64,000 nt of DNA from Thermomonas paludicola. Its GTDB lineage: Bacteria; Pseudomonadota; Gammaproteobacteria; Xanthomonadales; Xanthomonadaceae. Shown one piece after another: positions 38,454-47,406 of this stretch. Made by a program: the position numbers and the translations under genes. Location of the stretch: assembly GCF_024498955.1 (NCBI RefSeq), contig NZ_CP093311.1, positions 2,653,355-2,717,354 on the forward strand, given 5' to 3'. The stretch's first letter is position 1, and each line of letters begins with the position of its first letter. The notes under the pieces are model-generated. The model was not told the origin of the DNA, did no database searches, and worked only from the letters and a program-made list of their open reading frames with translations.

Positions 38454-38930
38454 TCAGTGGGCAGCCTGCATGTTCCATTTGCGGTCGCGCATGGTGTCGT
38501 GCTGGCTGCGGATGGCCGGCAGGTACTGATTCACGCTCTGCTTGACCGCCGATGGCACGTCGTCATCCGCAACCACTTCGCTGAATGCCTTCATCAGCCG
38601 ATCCTCGCTGGCCTCGAGCTGGCTGACATAGTTGTAGTTCTTGTCGCCGAACTGGCTGCGCACTTCGCCATACAGCTTGTCCCAGGCGCCACGCGCGGTA
38701 CCGCTGTCTGCAGGCTTGGCGCCTTCCGCACGCACCTCCTGGCTCATGGCACCCACCAGCCCCTGCTTGGAGCTCGCCATTTCGCCGAACAGCGACTTCA
38801 GCGCCGGGTTCGGCACGGCCTTGGCCGCATCGGTATAGAACGTGGCGCTGTCGCGGGTGATCTGGATCAGGTCGTTGAGGGTATCGATCTTTTCGGTGCG
38901 GATGGTCTCGAGATTGGTCTTGGTGTTCAT
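38454..38930 (-). CDS. PA2169-like four-helix-bundle protein (DUF2383)
   Basis: 158 aa, almost all helical, with no signal peptide. The order of helices matches the PA2169/DUF2383 family of ferritin-like four-helix proteins: EKIDTLNDLIQITRDSATFYTDAAKAV, PALKSLFGEMASSKQGLVGAMSQEV, GAWDKLYGEVRSQFGDKNYNYVSQLEASEDRLMKAFSEVV, VKQSVNQYLPAIRSQHDTMRDRK. Family members are often found with stress-response genes, and their function is not established. An SD-like AGAAGGAATCACC lies upstream of the ATG. It stands alone, convergent with icd. Confidence 0.85.
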   Translation of the reverse strand: MNTKTNLETIRTEKIDTLNDLIQITRDSATFYTDAAKAVPNPALKSLFGEMASSKQGLVGAMSQEVRAEGAKPADSGTARGAWDKLYGEVRSQFGDKNYNYVSQLEASEDRLMKAFSEVVADDDVPSAVKQSVNQYLPAIRSQHDTMRDRKWNMQAAH

Positions 38931-39174
38931 GGTGATTCCTTCTACCGGATCATCAACGGCGCTTCGGAAATTCGGGGCGCCATTTCAATGATGTGATGCG
39001 TCGAACACGGCTGGCAGTGGAACCGTGCCTGCTGCTGCCCGACCCCTGCAATGTCGCACCTCCATTGTTAATGTTGCGTGTATTTACTTGATTTTCAAGG
39101 AAATTTTACTTCTCGGCGCGCCACGCGCCGCTGCGGTGCGCTACCCTGCGATCCCCACGTTGATGGAACCCGAG

Positions 39175-40005
39175 ATGCAGCGAGCTCCCCTTTTCCTGGC
39201 GTTGATCCTGTCTGCCTGCGCATGCGCATCCACGGCGCCATCCCACTCCGATGACAACGCCGTGCAAGCGGCATCCACCGCTGCCTTGCAGGCTGCGATA
39301 CATGCGCCCGGTCGCAGTGCAGCCAACCGCGCGCGCGACGGCTACCGGCATCCCTTGCAGACGCTGCAATTCTTTGGCGTGCAGCCCAACCAGACCGTCA
39401 TCGAAATCACTCCCGGCGGCGGCTGGTACAGCGAACTCCTGGCGCCTTATCTGAATGCCAGTGGCCAGTACATCGCTGCCGTGCCGGCTGCCGCCGCCGG
39501 CAGTGCCGGCGCGCGCCGCAACGCGGCGTTTCGCGACACGCTGGCCGCCAACCCGGCCAGCGCCAAGGCCACGCTGGTGGCGTTGGATGCAAAATCGCCC
39601 ATGCTTGCCGCAGGCACGGCAGACGTGGTGTTGACCTTCCGCAACGCGCACAACTGGGTTGCGGCAGGCAATGCCGATGCCTATTTCCGTGCGTTCTTCA
39701 CCGCGCTCAAGCCTGGCGGCGTGCTTGGCGTGGTGGATCATCGCGCCAGGCCCGGCACCGATCTGGACACCATGAAAACCTCGGGCTACCTGACCGAAGC
39801 GCTGGTGACCGGATACGCCACGGCTGCCGGCTTCGTGCTGGAAGCCAGCAGCGAACTCAACGCAAATCCGAAGGACGACGCCCATCATCCAAACGGCGTG
39901 TGGACGCTGCCGCCGGTCAATCAACACGACGCAGCAGACGACGCCACGTACCAAGCGATCGGCGAAAGCGACCGGATGACGCTGCGCTTTCGCAAACCCG
40001 CGTGA
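39175..40005 (+). CDS. Putative SAM-dependent methyltransferase-like lipoprotein
   Basis: About 276 aa from ATG 39175 (an in-frame ATG at 39163 is possible; GGA lies 8 nt before 39175). The N-terminus ([18 protein letters not shown]) is a lipoprotein signal with LSAC. The mature part has the class I methyltransferase-like layout: [20 protein letters not shown] (motif I region), then [18 protein letters not shown] (post-I and II), and [15 protein letters not shown] (motif III). Exported methyltransferase-like proteins of this type occur widely in proteobacteria and their substrates are unknown. A weakly AT-rich 220-bp region upstream (38941-39160) should hold its promoter; no other gene is seen there. 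Confidence 0.8.
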   Translation: MQRAPLFLALILSACACASTAPSHSDDNAVQAASTAALQAAIHAPGRSAANRARDGYRHPLQTLQFFGVQPNQTVIEITPGGGWYSELLAPYLNASGQYIAAVPAAAAGSAGARRNAAFRDTLAANPASAKATLVALDAKSPMLAAGTADVVLTFRNAHNWVAAGNADAYFRAFFTALKPGGVLGVVDHRARPGTDLDTMKTSGYLTEALVTGYATAAGFVLEASSELNANPKDDAHHPNGVWTLPPVNQHDAADDATYQAIGESDRMTLRFRKPA

Positions 40006-40015
40006 TGCGCGCCGC

Positions 40016-40558
40016 GTGCTGATCGCCCTCAACAAACCCTATGGCGTGCTGTGCCAATTCACCGACCGCAGCACACCGCCGCGACGCACGCTGGCGGAAT
40101 TCGGCCTGCCGGGGGATGTGTATCCGGCAGGCCGCCTGGACTTCGATTCCGAAGGCCTGTTGCTGCTGACCGATGACGGGCGGCTTGCGCACCGCCTCAC
40201 CGATCCCGGGCACAAGCAGGCGAAGACCTATTGGGTGCAGGTGGAAGGCAGGCCGGATGCGGCGCAGCTGCAGGCGCTGGCCGATGGCGTGCTGCTCAAC
40301 GATGGCCCGACCTTGCCGGCGCAGGCACGCCTGATGGATCCACCACCACTTTGGCCGCGCGATCCACCGGTGCGCTTCCGCAAGACCGTGCCGGATGCCT
40401 GGCTGGAGCTGACCCTGCGCGAAGGCCGTAATCGTCAGGTCAGGCGGATGACGGCAACCGTGGGCCTGCCCACCCTGCGGCTGGTGCGGGCCACAGTGGG
40501 TGGATACGCATTGAACGACTTGCAGCCCGCGCAATGGCGGGAAATCGCGGCGGCCTGA
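40016..40558 (+). CDS. rluE: 23S rRNA pseudouridine synthase, RluE type
   Basis: 180 aa beginning at GTG 40016 ([14 protein letters not shown]). RsuA/RluB/E/F family without an S4 domain. The catalytic aspartate lies in [19 protein letters not shown], and the later motifs [24 protein letters not shown] and [20 protein letters not shown] are complete. RluE in E. coli makes the pseudouridine at 2457 of 23S rRNA, and the short, S4-less form here fits that subtype. It starts 10 bp after the methyltransferase-like lipoprotein in the same direction. Confidence 0.92.
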   Translation: MLIALNKPYGVLCQFTDRSTPPRRTLAEFGLPGDVYPAGRLDFDSEGLLLLTDDGRLAHRLTDPGHKQAKTYWVQVEGRPDAAQLQALADGVLLNDGPTLPAQARLMDPPPLWPRDPPVRFRKTVPDAWLELTLREGRNRQVRRMTATVGLPTLRLVRATVGGYALNDLQPAQWREIAAA

Positions 40559-40637
40559 AGCCCGCCGCAACGCTATTCGCGGGCGCAGGGGTTTGCTAAC
40601 GTAGCCGCCACACGCCAGGGCGGGGAGCGTCTGCAGG

Positions 40638-41759
40638 ATGCCGCAACAGATCGCCGCGATTGGCCGCATCCTCGCGGTCACCGGTCAGCCCGTCGGTGAG
40701 GACTCGGTCTGCGCGCTGCTGGATGGACGTGGGCACGTCTTGATGACCGCCGCCACCACCGAGCAGGCATTGGCCATGGCGGCAGCCAGCGCGCCCGACC
40801 TGATCCTGCTGGATTTGCCCGTTCCGGGGTTGATCAGCCGGGAGTTCCTGAACACATTGCACGGGCAGCCGCTGCTGCAACAGATCCCGGTCATCGTGCT
40901 GAGTCCGAACCTGGATCAGGATCGGTTGCTGCGTGCCTTCGATGCAGGGGCAATGGATTGCATCGGCAAGCCTTGCGAAGCGGATGAACTGTTGGCGCGG
41001 GTGAATGTGCATCTGCGCCTGAAACTGACCCGCGACCGCCTGGCGCAGGTGGCGCGCGAGCGCCAGGAACTGGTCACCCTGGTCGCGCATGATCTGAAAA
41101 ACCCGCTGACCAGCGTGTTGTTCGCCTGCGAGATGCTGGCATTGCCGGACTGCAGGCCGGAACGTGTGCCACGCTATCTGCAGATCATCGGCGACAGCGC
41201 CCGCGATGCCCTGAGTTACATCTGCGATTATCTGGGAACGCAAGCCGCATCTGCGCGGCCGGATGCCGCCACAACGCGTGCCTGCACCCATATCGACGAC
41301 ACGCTGCGCTGGCTGGCCGCGCGCTATGAACTGCAACTGGAAAGCAGCGGCCTGAAGCTTCGCGTCGGCCTCCCCGGCGGCCATGCCTGCGTGGGGATCA
41401 ATTCCAACGTCTTGCGCCAGATCGGTGAGAACCTGGTCGGCAATGCGCTGAAGTACGCGCGCGGCGGCGGCGAGCTGGAACTGCTGGCGTGCCCGGGGGC
41501 GACCGGTTTTTGGCAGCTGGTGGTGCAAGATCGCGGCCCCGGCGTTCCCCCCGGATTCCAGCCGCAGCTGTTCCAGCCGTTTCAGCGGCTGCAAGCGAAC
41601 GATGCCCACTGTGGCGTGTCCAGCGGACTGGGGTTGTCGCTCAGCCAGCAGATCGTGACCAGCGCAGGTGGCCGCCTCTGGTATGAGGATCGCGAAGGCG
41701 GCGGCGCCTGCTTCCGGGTGGAGCTGCCGGAAGTGTCATGCGGCGAGCACTGCGACTGA
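40638..41759 (+). CDS. Cytoplasmic receiver-histidine kinase hybrid with degenerate receiver
   Basis: 373 aa, no membrane segment. The N-terminal receiver (about residues 10-125) keeps D in LILLDLPVPG, S in VIVLSP and K in IGKPCE, but the usual acidic pair after strand 1 is replaced (ILAVTGQP), so magnesium binding and phosphorylation may be lost. HisKA follows with VAHDLKNPLTSV (phospho-acceptor His), then HATPase with N-box GENLVGNALKYARGGG, G1 DRGPGVPP and G2 SSGLGLSLSQQI. The catalytic half looks intact. No partner response regulator is adjacent. Input may come by protein-protein contact through the receiver. Confidence 0.88.
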   Translation: MPQQIAAIGRILAVTGQPVGEDSVCALLDGRGHVLMTAATTEQALAMAAASAPDLILLDLPVPGLISREFLNTLHGQPLLQQIPVIVLSPNLDQDRLLRAFDAGAMDCIGKPCEADELLARVNVHLRLKLTRDRLAQVARERQELVTLVAHDLKNPLTSVLFACEMLALPDCRPERVPRYLQIIGDSARDALSYICDYLGTQAASARPDAATTRACTHIDDTLRWLAARYELQLESSGLKLRVGLPGGHACVGINSNVLRQIGENLVGNALKYARGGGELELLACPGATGFWQLVVQDRGPGVPPGFQPQLFQPFQRLQANDAHCGVSSGLGLSLSQQIVTSAGGRLWYEDREGGGACFRVELPEVSCGEHCD

Positions 41760-41767
41760 CGCCGCGA

Positions 41768-42091
41768 TCAGGCGCCGTATTCGTCCTGTTCTGATTCGCG
41801 CTGGTGAAACGTGCGAATGCGCGCCGACTGGCCTTCAATCGCCGCCTGTTGCCTGGCGCGACTGCGCGCGACCAGCCACAGCAGCCCCGCACCGGCCACC
41901 GCCACACCCACCAGCACGGGATTGCGGCGCACGAAACGGCCCGCCACCTTCGAACCAGCACGCAGCGCGCCCAGTGCCGCGCCCGTTTCCACCCATTGCA
42001 CGGCTTTGCCCGGCACGTTCTTGCGCAGACCGTCGCCAATCTCGCCCAGCAGATCCAGTGCCCGGTCTCGCGTCTTGTCGAATTTGTCCAT
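41768..42091 (-). CDS. Small membrane protein of unknown function
   Basis: 107 aa from ATG 42091, preceded by GAGGAG; the longer frame to 42190 lacks a ribosome site. An amphipathic, charged N-terminal half (DKFDKTRDRALDLLGEIGDGLRKNVPGKAVQWVETG) is followed by a single transmembrane helix (NPVLVGVAVAGAGLLWLVARSRA, about residues 62-84) and a charged tail. The shape is like small YtxH/DUF883-type membrane proteins, but I cannot assign a family. It faces the receiver-kinase gene convergently (8-bp gap). Confidence 0.75.
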   Translation of the reverse strand: MDKFDKTRDRALDLLGEIGDGLRKNVPGKAVQWVETGAALGALRAGSKVAGRFVRRNPVLVGVAVAGAGLLWLVARSRARQQAAIEGQSARIRTFHQRESEQDEYGA

Positions 42092-42190
42092 GCTGTGCTC
42101 CTCGAATGAACTCGTGTTATGCCCAGTATGGCCCGCTCGCGTGAGCGTTGGATCAATCGTTTCCGATTGCATCCCTGCCCGGCGATGCAC

Positions 42191-44797
42191 TCAGCTCCCG
42201 CGCGGCTTCGCCCGGTGCGTAGCCACCGCGTTCCACGGGTCGTCCGGCCACGGGTGGCGCGGGTAGCGGCCCTTCATTTCCTTCCTGACCTCGGCATAGG
42301 TATTGGTCCAGAAGTTGTGCAGGTCGGCGGTCACCTGCAGCGGCTTGCCGCCGGGCGAGAGCAGGTGCAGCAGCAGCGGCACCCGGCCGTCGGCGATGCG
42401 CGGCGTCTGCGCCAGCCCGAACAGTTCCTGCAGCTTCACCGCCAGCACCGGCGGCGCCGGTTCGCCGTGGTCGTCGAGCCGGTATTCGATGGTGCGCTCC
42501 AACCCCGACGGCACCGCGATGCGGGTCGGCGCCAGCTGGTCGATGCGCTGGCGCAGGTTCCAGTCGATGCCGGACTTCAGCGCTTCGGCCAGCTCGGCGC
42601 TGTCCAGCGCATCCAACCGGGTCTTGCCGGCGAACGCGGGCTGCAGCCAGCGCTCCAGCGAGGCCAGCAGCGCGGCGTCGGAAAGATCCCGCAGGCCCAG
42701 CGCCGGCATCCAGCTGCGCAGGCACGCCACCCGGATGCGCCATTGCGACAGGCCATCGCTCCACGGCAACGCCGTCAGGCCCAGCTCGCGCACGGCCGCC
42801 GTCAGCGCAGGCGCGGCCTGCGCCGGATCAACCCGCCCGGCGGATTTCACCGCGAGCACGATGCCGTCGAAACGCTCGATGCGTTCGCTGCGCAGCGCGC
42901 GCTTCTCCGCATCCCAGCGCACCTCGTCAGCGTCGGAAAAATGCGTCGCGAACTCGGCGCGAAGCAGCGCCTCGTCCACCGGCGCGGCGCGCAGCAGCAG
43001 CGCGTCCTTGGCCTCGAAGCGCAGCTCGCTGGCGACCAGCCACGGCTCGCCGTACAGCGCGGAATCGTCGAACAGCCGCGCCATCCGCCCGTTGGCCAGC
43101 TGGTAGCGGCGCGGGTCCTGCGGATGCTGCCTTGCGATGCGGTCGGGGAAGGCATGCGCCAGCAGGTCGCCCAGCGCATGCGTCGGCACGGAAACAGGCG
43201 GCGAGGCGGCGCAGCGCAGGCGGCGACGCCACTGTTTCGCTGCAGCGTCGACGGCGGCCAGCGCGGAACGGTTGGCATCGGCGGGCACGCGCCCATTGCG
43301 GAATGCGGCCAGCGCCTGCCAGCGCTGCGCCAGTGCGTCGCTGCGCGACCGCAGCGGATCGCGCGCTTCGACCAGCGCAGCGACGTCGCAGGCCAGCGCG
43401 ACGCGCGTCGAGTCGCCGCTCGCCAACAGCATGGAAGCAAGGCGCGGATGCGTGCCGAGCGCGAGCATGCGCCGGCCGCACGCTGTGAGCTTGCCGTCAT
43501 CCAACGCATCAAGCCGCTGCAGCAGATCCCTGCCGGCTGCCAGCGCGCCGGGCGGCGGCGGATCGACGAAGCGCAGTTCACTGCTGCCCCAAGCCGCCAG
43601 CTCCAGCGCCAGCGCGGCCAGCTCCACCTGCGCGATCTCCGGCTTGCGCTGCGGCTCCAGCCGCTGCGACTGCGGCCACAGTCGATAGGCGAAGCCGTCC
43701 GCCACGCGGCCGGCGCGGCCGGCGCGCTGGTCGGCGCTGGCCTGCGAGATCGTCACGCTGTCCAGCCGCGAGAAGCCGCTGTTGGGGTCGAAACGCGGCT
43801 CGCGCGCCAACCCGCTGTCGATCACCACCCGCACGCCGGGCAGGGTGACCGACGATTCCGCGACATTGGTGGCCAGCACCACGCGTCGACGGCCATCGGG
43901 GGCGGGTTGCAGCACGCGTGATTGCAGTTCGACGGGGAGATCGCCGTGCAAAGGCAGCACCTCGAAAACCGGAAGCTGCGTTGTCGGCGACTGGGGCATT
44001 GCGTCAAGCGCGCCAGGGATGGCGCGCGCCCGAATCGGGGCAGGATGCCCCGACTGAGGGGAAAGCAATGCCCCAGTCGCCGGCAACGCAGCCGCGAGCA
44101 TCTGCTCCAACTTCGCGATCTCCCGCCGCCCCGGCAGGAACACAAGCACATCGCCCGGATGCGCGGCCAGCGCATGTTCGATCGCGCGTCGCACCTGCTG
44201 CTCCAGCGCCTCATCGCGGCGCACGGGGAAATGCGCGATCTCCACCGGGAAGCTGCGGCCCGCACTCGACAGCCGCGGCGCATCGAGGAACGCCGCCAGC
44301 CGCTCGCCGTCCAGCGTCGCCGACATCACCACGATCCGCAGGTCCTCTCGCAGCCCGGCCTGCACGTCAAGCGCCAGCGCCAGCCCGAGGTCGCCGGCCA
44401 GATGGCGCTCGTGGAACTCGTCGAACAGGACCGCGCCCACACCCTCCAGCAGCGGGTCCTCCTGCAGCATGCGGGTGAGGATGCCTTCGGTGACGACCTC
44501 GATGCGGGTCGCCGGCCCGACCTTGTTCTCGAAACGGATGCGGTAACCGACCGTCTCGCCGACCGCTTCGCCCAGCTGCTTCGCCATGAAGCCGGCGGCC
44601 GCGCGCGCAGCCACCCGGCGCGGTTCCAGCATCACGATCTTGCGGCCCGCAAGCCATGGCGCGTCCAGCAGCGCCAGCGGCACCTGCGTGGTCTTGCCCG
44701 CGCCGGGCGGCGCTTCCAGCACCAGCCGCGGATGCGACGCGAGTGAGGCGCGGATGCACGGCAACAGATCGGAAATGGGGAATGCAGCGGTGTTCAC
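42191..44797 (-). CDS. hrpB: ATP-dependent helicase HrpB with a palindrome-derived insertion
   Basis: 868 aa from GTG 44797 (NTAAFPISDLLP), placed by alignment to the E. coli HrpB N-terminus; the longer frame to 44959 runs through the intergenic palindrome and is not used. DEAH/RHA-family helicase: Walker A PGAGKTT, VLFDEFHERHL (DEFH box), VMSATLD, VLVFLPGRREI, VVLATNVAESSVT and SQASADQRAGRAGR are intact. The C-terminal HrpB domain is present. Between VLVFLPGRREIAKLEQML and LPLHGDLP there are about 33 extra residues (about 239-272) encoded by a composite palindromic element (43985-44082) that stays in frame. The cellular role of HrpB is unclear even in E. coli; it is implicated in RNA processing. 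Confidence 0.93.
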   Translation of the reverse strand: MNTAAFPISDLLPCIRASLASHPRLVLEAPPGAGKTTQVPLALLDAPWLAGRKIVMLEPRRVAARAAAGFMAKQLGEAVGETVGYRIRFENKVGPATRIEVVTEGILTRMLQEDPLLEGVGAVLFDEFHERHLAGDLGLALALDVQAGLREDLRIVVMSATLDGERLAAFLDAPRLSSAGRSFPVEIAHFPVRRDEALEQQVRRAIEHALAAHPGDVLVFLPGRREIAKLEQMLAAALPATGALLSPQSGHPAPIRARAIPGALDAMPQSPTTQLPVFEVLPLHGDLPVELQSRVLQPAPDGRRRVVLATNVAESSVTLPGVRVVIDSGLAREPRFDPNSGFSRLDSVTISQASADQRAGRAGRVADGFAYRLWPQSQRLEPQRKPEIAQVELAALALELAAWGSSELRFVDPPPPGALAAGRDLLQRLDALDDGKLTACGRRMLALGTHPRLASMLLASGDSTRVALACDVAALVEARDPLRSRSDALAQRWQALAAFRNGRVPADANRSALAAVDAAAKQWRRRLRCAASPPVSVPTHALGDLLAHAFPDRIARQHPQDPRRYQLANGRMARLFDDSALYGEPWLVASELRFEAKDALLLRAAPVDEALLRAEFATHFSDADEVRWDAEKRALRSERIERFDGIVLAVKSAGRVDPAQAAPALTAAVRELGLTALPWSDGLSQWRIRVACLRSWMPALGLRDLSDAALLASLERWLQPAFAGKTRLDALDSAELAEALKSGIDWNLRQRIDQLAPTRIAVPSGLERTIEYRLDDHGEPAPPVLAVKLQELFGLAQTPRIADGRVPLLLHLLSPGGKPLQVTADLHNFWTNTYAEVRKEMKGRYPRHPWPDDPWNAVATHRAKPRGS
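43985..44082. repeat. Composite palindromic element E1 inside hrpB
   Basis: Perfect outer arms of 18 nt (43985-44002 and 44065-44082) enclose two smaller hairpins. One is GCGCGCCAGGGATGGCGCGC at 44008-44027, and the other is TCGGGGCA-GGA-TGCCCCGA at 44035-44053. The element is translated in the hrpB frame. Its inner parts match the intergenic element at 44839-44951, read in the opposite orientation. Confidence 0.85.
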
Positions 44798-44838
44798 TCG
44801 TAAAGGATACGGGAGCGTCGCCTTTTGCTTCGGATGGG

Positions 44839-44951
44839 CCGCGTGTCGAAGGCGGGGTGTGCTTCGCCGCTTAGGCTCCGCATCCGGCTCCGATGCGCGG
44901 CCGCGCGCCATCCATGGCGCGCTCGAAGCACACCCCGCCTTCGACACGCGG
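44839..44951. repeat. Composite palindromic element E2 between hrpB and tatD
   Basis: Perfect outer arms of 28 nt (44839-44866 and 44924-44951). Two inner hairpins lie between them: CGCATC / GATGCG at 44879-44897 and GCGCGCCATCCATGGCGCGC at 44903-44922. Read as reverse complement, the order (outer arm, GCGCGCCA hairpin, GGATGC hairpin, outer arm) equals that of element E1 in hrpB. Confidence 0.88.
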
Positions 44952-44999
44952 CATCGCAACTTGCGGAACCCGGCTTCATCAAGCCGTTAAAATCACGCC

Positions 45000-45809
45000 A
45001 TGCAGCTCATCGACATCGGCCTCAACCTCACCCACGACAGCTTCGACCGCGACCGCGACGCGGTCTGGCAGCGCGCCCGCGATGCCGGCGTCACCCGCGC
45101 CATCCTCACCGGCGCCTCGCGCGAGCATTCGCCGAAGGCACTGGAACTGGCGCGCACGCGCCCCGGCGAATGGTTCGCCACCGCCGGCGTGCATCCGCAC
45201 CACGCGACCGAATACACCGCCGAGTGCGATGCCGAACTGCGCGCGCTGCACGCGCATCCGGAAGTGGTGGCGGTGGGCGAATGCGGGCTGGACTATTTCC
45301 GTGATTTCTCGCCGCGGCCGGCGCAGCGCAGCGCGTTCGAAAAGCAGCTGCAGATCGCGGTGGACCTGGCCGTCGACGGCATCGGCAAGCCGCTGTTCCT
45401 GCACCAGCGCGACGCCCACGCCGACTTCATGGCGATGATGAAGAACTTCGACGGCCGGATCGGGCCGGCGGTGGTGCACTGCTTCACCGGCACCCGCGAG
45501 GAACTGTTCGACTACCTCGACTACGACTGGCACATCGGCATCACCGGCTGGCTCTGCGACGAGCGCCGCGGCGCGCACCTGCGCGAACTGGTCAAGAGCA
45601 TCCCGGCCCACCGGCTGATGGTGGAAACCGACGCGCCCTACCTGCTGCCGCGCACGCTCAAGCCGATGCCGAAGGATCGCCGCAACGAACCAGCCTTCCT
45701 GCCGCACATCGTGGAAGAACTGGCGCGCGACCGCGGCGACGATGCGGCCCTCACCGCCGACCAGGCTGCCGCGAACAGCGTTGCCTTCTTCGGTTTGCCA
45801 TCGGCGTAA
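45000..45809 (+). CDS. tatD: TatD-family metal-dependent DNase
   Basis: 269 aa and closest to TatD proper among the family (YcfH and YjjV are the paralogues). DIGLNLTHDSF (metal-binding region; TatD has N-L-T), TAGVHPHHATEY, VAVGECGLDYFRDFSP, FLHQRDAH, AVVHCFTGTREE, IGITGWLCDERRG and VETDAPYLLPRTLKPMPKDRRNEPAFL follow E. coli TatD nearly motif for motif. It is a 3'-5' exonuclease linked to DNA repair and quality control. The start is the first ATG, 48 bp after palindrome E2. Confidence 0.95.
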   Translation: MQLIDIGLNLTHDSFDRDRDAVWQRARDAGVTRAILTGASREHSPKALELARTRPGEWFATAGVHPHHATEYTAECDAELRALHAHPEVVAVGECGLDYFRDFSPRPAQRSAFEKQLQIAVDLAVDGIGKPLFLHQRDAHADFMAMMKNFDGRIGPAVVHCFTGTREELFDYLDYDWHIGITGWLCDERRGAHLRELVKSIPAHRLMVETDAPYLLPRTLKPMPKDRRNEPAFLPHIVEELARDRGDDAALTADQAAANSVAFFGLPSA

Positions 45810-45818
45810 GCGCCAATG

Positions 45819-45843
45819 AAAACGCCCGGCATTGCCGGGCGTT
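45819..45843 (-). terminator. Terminator between tatD and the convergent lipoprotein gene
   Basis: AACGCCCGGC-ATT-GCCGGGCGTT, a perfect 10-bp stem. On the minus strand it runs into TTTTC, so it best terminates the gene ending at 45868. It may also stop tatD transcription less strongly. Confidence 0.85.
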
Positions 45844-45867
45844 CGCGCAATCATCGAAACCAACCGC

Positions 45868-46563
45868 TCAGTGTTTCGGCGCCGCCGGCAGCGGGCCTTC
45901 GGCGACCATCAGCGCGCCCTGGTCGTTGCCGCTCTGGAACACGATCCAGATCGCCTTGTCGGCGCGGCGGATGACGTAGGTGTCGGCGTCGGCGTCGTAC
46001 CAGTAGGCGTTCTGCATGCGGCTGAACTCCTGGCGGAAATCGTCCATCGCCTTCTCGTTCGCCTTGTAGGTGGCCTCGTCGAAGCTGCGCTCGGTCAGGC
46101 GCACGCCGCCCAGCGCCTCGATGGCCTGCTGCACGTTCTTGCGCACCTCGAACCTGGAATAGGTCTTGCCGTCGCTGTTGTCGATCTCGTCGCTGAAGAC
46201 CTTGCCTTCCACCCACAGCAGCTGGCCGCCGGTCCAGACCGGCACGCGGGCCAGGTCCTTGCTGCGCGAGGCCAGGTCGTCGGCGTAGTCGAACTCGTAG
46301 CCGGCCGGCAGCGCGACGTAGGGCCATGCCGGCAGCGGCTTGTCGCTGACCGGGATCGCGTTGATGTCGAAGCTGGAAGCAACCGGCGCCGCCGCAGTCG
46401 CAGCAGCAGGCACGTCAGTGGCAGGTGCGGGGCTTGCGGCATCCGCGGCCACCGCCGGATTACCGGCAGGCGGCGCGACGGATGTGTCTTCCTGCTTCTG
46501 CTTGCAGCCGGTCAACAATGCGGCCGTCATGGCCAGCGACAACAGGGTCTTGCTCATTTGCAT
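45868..46563 (-). CDS. Lipoprotein of unknown function
   Basis: 231 aa from ATG 46563 (GGAG 10 nt upstream). Signal peptide MQMSKTLLSLAMTAALLTGC with lipobox LLTGC, then a long Ala/Pro-rich linker (about residues 25-65). The globular part begins FDINAIPVSDKPLPAWPYVALPAGYEFDYADDLASRSKDLARVPVWTGGQLLWVEGKVF, contains a stretch like OmpA-associated lipoproteins (FEVRKNVQQAIEALGGVRLTERSF) and ends with a compact beta region (YWYDADADTYVIRRADKAIWIVF). I recall similar proteins annotated only as hypothetical. It is encoded downstream of yadGH in the same direction, with a 69-bp gap. Confidence 0.78.
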   Translation of the reverse strand: MQMSKTLLSLAMTAALLTGCKQKQEDTSVAPPAGNPAVAADAASPAPATDVPAAATAAAPVASSFDINAIPVSDKPLPAWPYVALPAGYEFDYADDLASRSKDLARVPVWTGGQLLWVEGKVFSDEIDNSDGKTYSRFEVRKNVQQAIEALGGVRLTERSFDEATYKANEKAMDDFRQEFSRMQNAYWYDADADTYVIRRADKAIWIVFQSGNDQGALMVAEGPLPAAPKH

Positions 46564-46632
46564 GGCAGCTCACTCCATAGACGTCAGTGCGAAAACGCAG
46601 CGGAGTTTACCGAATGTGGCGGCCGTCACACA

Positions 46633-47406
46633 TCAGCTGCGCAATCCCACCCCGCGCTTGAGCAACCACAGCGCCAGCGCGGCCAGCGCCGTCGCGAAGG
46701 CCAGCATCAGCGCGTAGGCCACCCACAGCGGCACGTCCGAGATTCCCAGCAGGCCGTAGCGGAACGCGTTGACCATGTAGAAGATCGGGTTGGCATGGGT
46801 GGCCGCCTGCGCCCAGCCGGGCAGCAGGGTGATCGAGTAGAACACGCCGCCCAGATACGTGAGCGGGGTGAGGATGAAGGTGGGAACCAGCGCGATGTCG
46901 TCGAACTTCTTCGCATACATCGCGTTGATGAAACCGGCCAGCGAAAAAATGATCGCGCCCAGCAGCACCGAGCTCAACGTCACCAGCGGATGCGGCACGT
47001 GCACGCGGGTAAACAGCAGCGCGATGCACAGCACGATCGCGCCCACCATCAGCCCGCGCAGCACCGCGCCGGCCACGTAGCCGCCCAGGATCACCCAGTT
47101 CGGCATCGGGCTGACCAGCAGTTCCTCCACGTGCCGCCCGAACTTGGCGCCGAAGAACGAGCTGCTGATGTTGCCGTAGCTGTTCTGGATCACGCTCATC
47201 ATCACCAGTCCGGGGACGATGAATTCCATGTAGCCGATCCCGTCCATGCGCCCGACCTTGGAGCCGATCAGGCCACCGAAGATCAGGAAGTACAGGGTCA
47301 TGGTGATCGCCGGCGGGATCAGCGTCTGCGTCCAGATCCGCAGGATGCGCGTCACCTCGCGCCTGGCGACGGTGGCCAATGCCACCAGGTTCGGATTGCC
47401 GCTCAT
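46633..47406 (-). CDS. yadH: ABC-2 type permease YadH
   Basis: 257 aa, six predicted transmembrane helices, inner membrane. ABC2_membrane family: TQTLIPPAITMTLYFLIFGGLIGSKVG, GYMEFIVPGLVMMSVIQNSYGNISSSFFGAKFGRHVEELLVSPMPNWVILGGY and FILTPLTYLGGVFYSITLLP match E. coli YadH closely. The start at 47406 overlaps the yadG stop by 4 nt. With YadG it forms an exporter whose substrate is not known. Confidence 0.93.
   Translation of the reverse strand: MSGNPNLVALATVARREVTRILRIWTQTLIPPAITMTLYFLIFGGLIGSKVGRMDGIGYMEFIVPGLVMMSVIQNSYGNISSSFFGAKFGRHVEELLVSPMPNWVILGGYVAGAVLRGLMVGAIVLCIALLFTRVHVPHPLVTLSSVLLGAIIFSLAGFINAMYAKKFDDIALVPTFILTPLTYLGGVFYSITLLPGWAQAATHANPIFYMVNAFRYGLLGISDVPLWVAYALMLAFATALAALALWLLKRGVGLRS

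Noticed and set aside
44798..44959. Longer hrpB start at 44959
   Set aside because: The extra codons run through palindrome E2 and have no HrpB similarity. GTG 44797 matches the family start.
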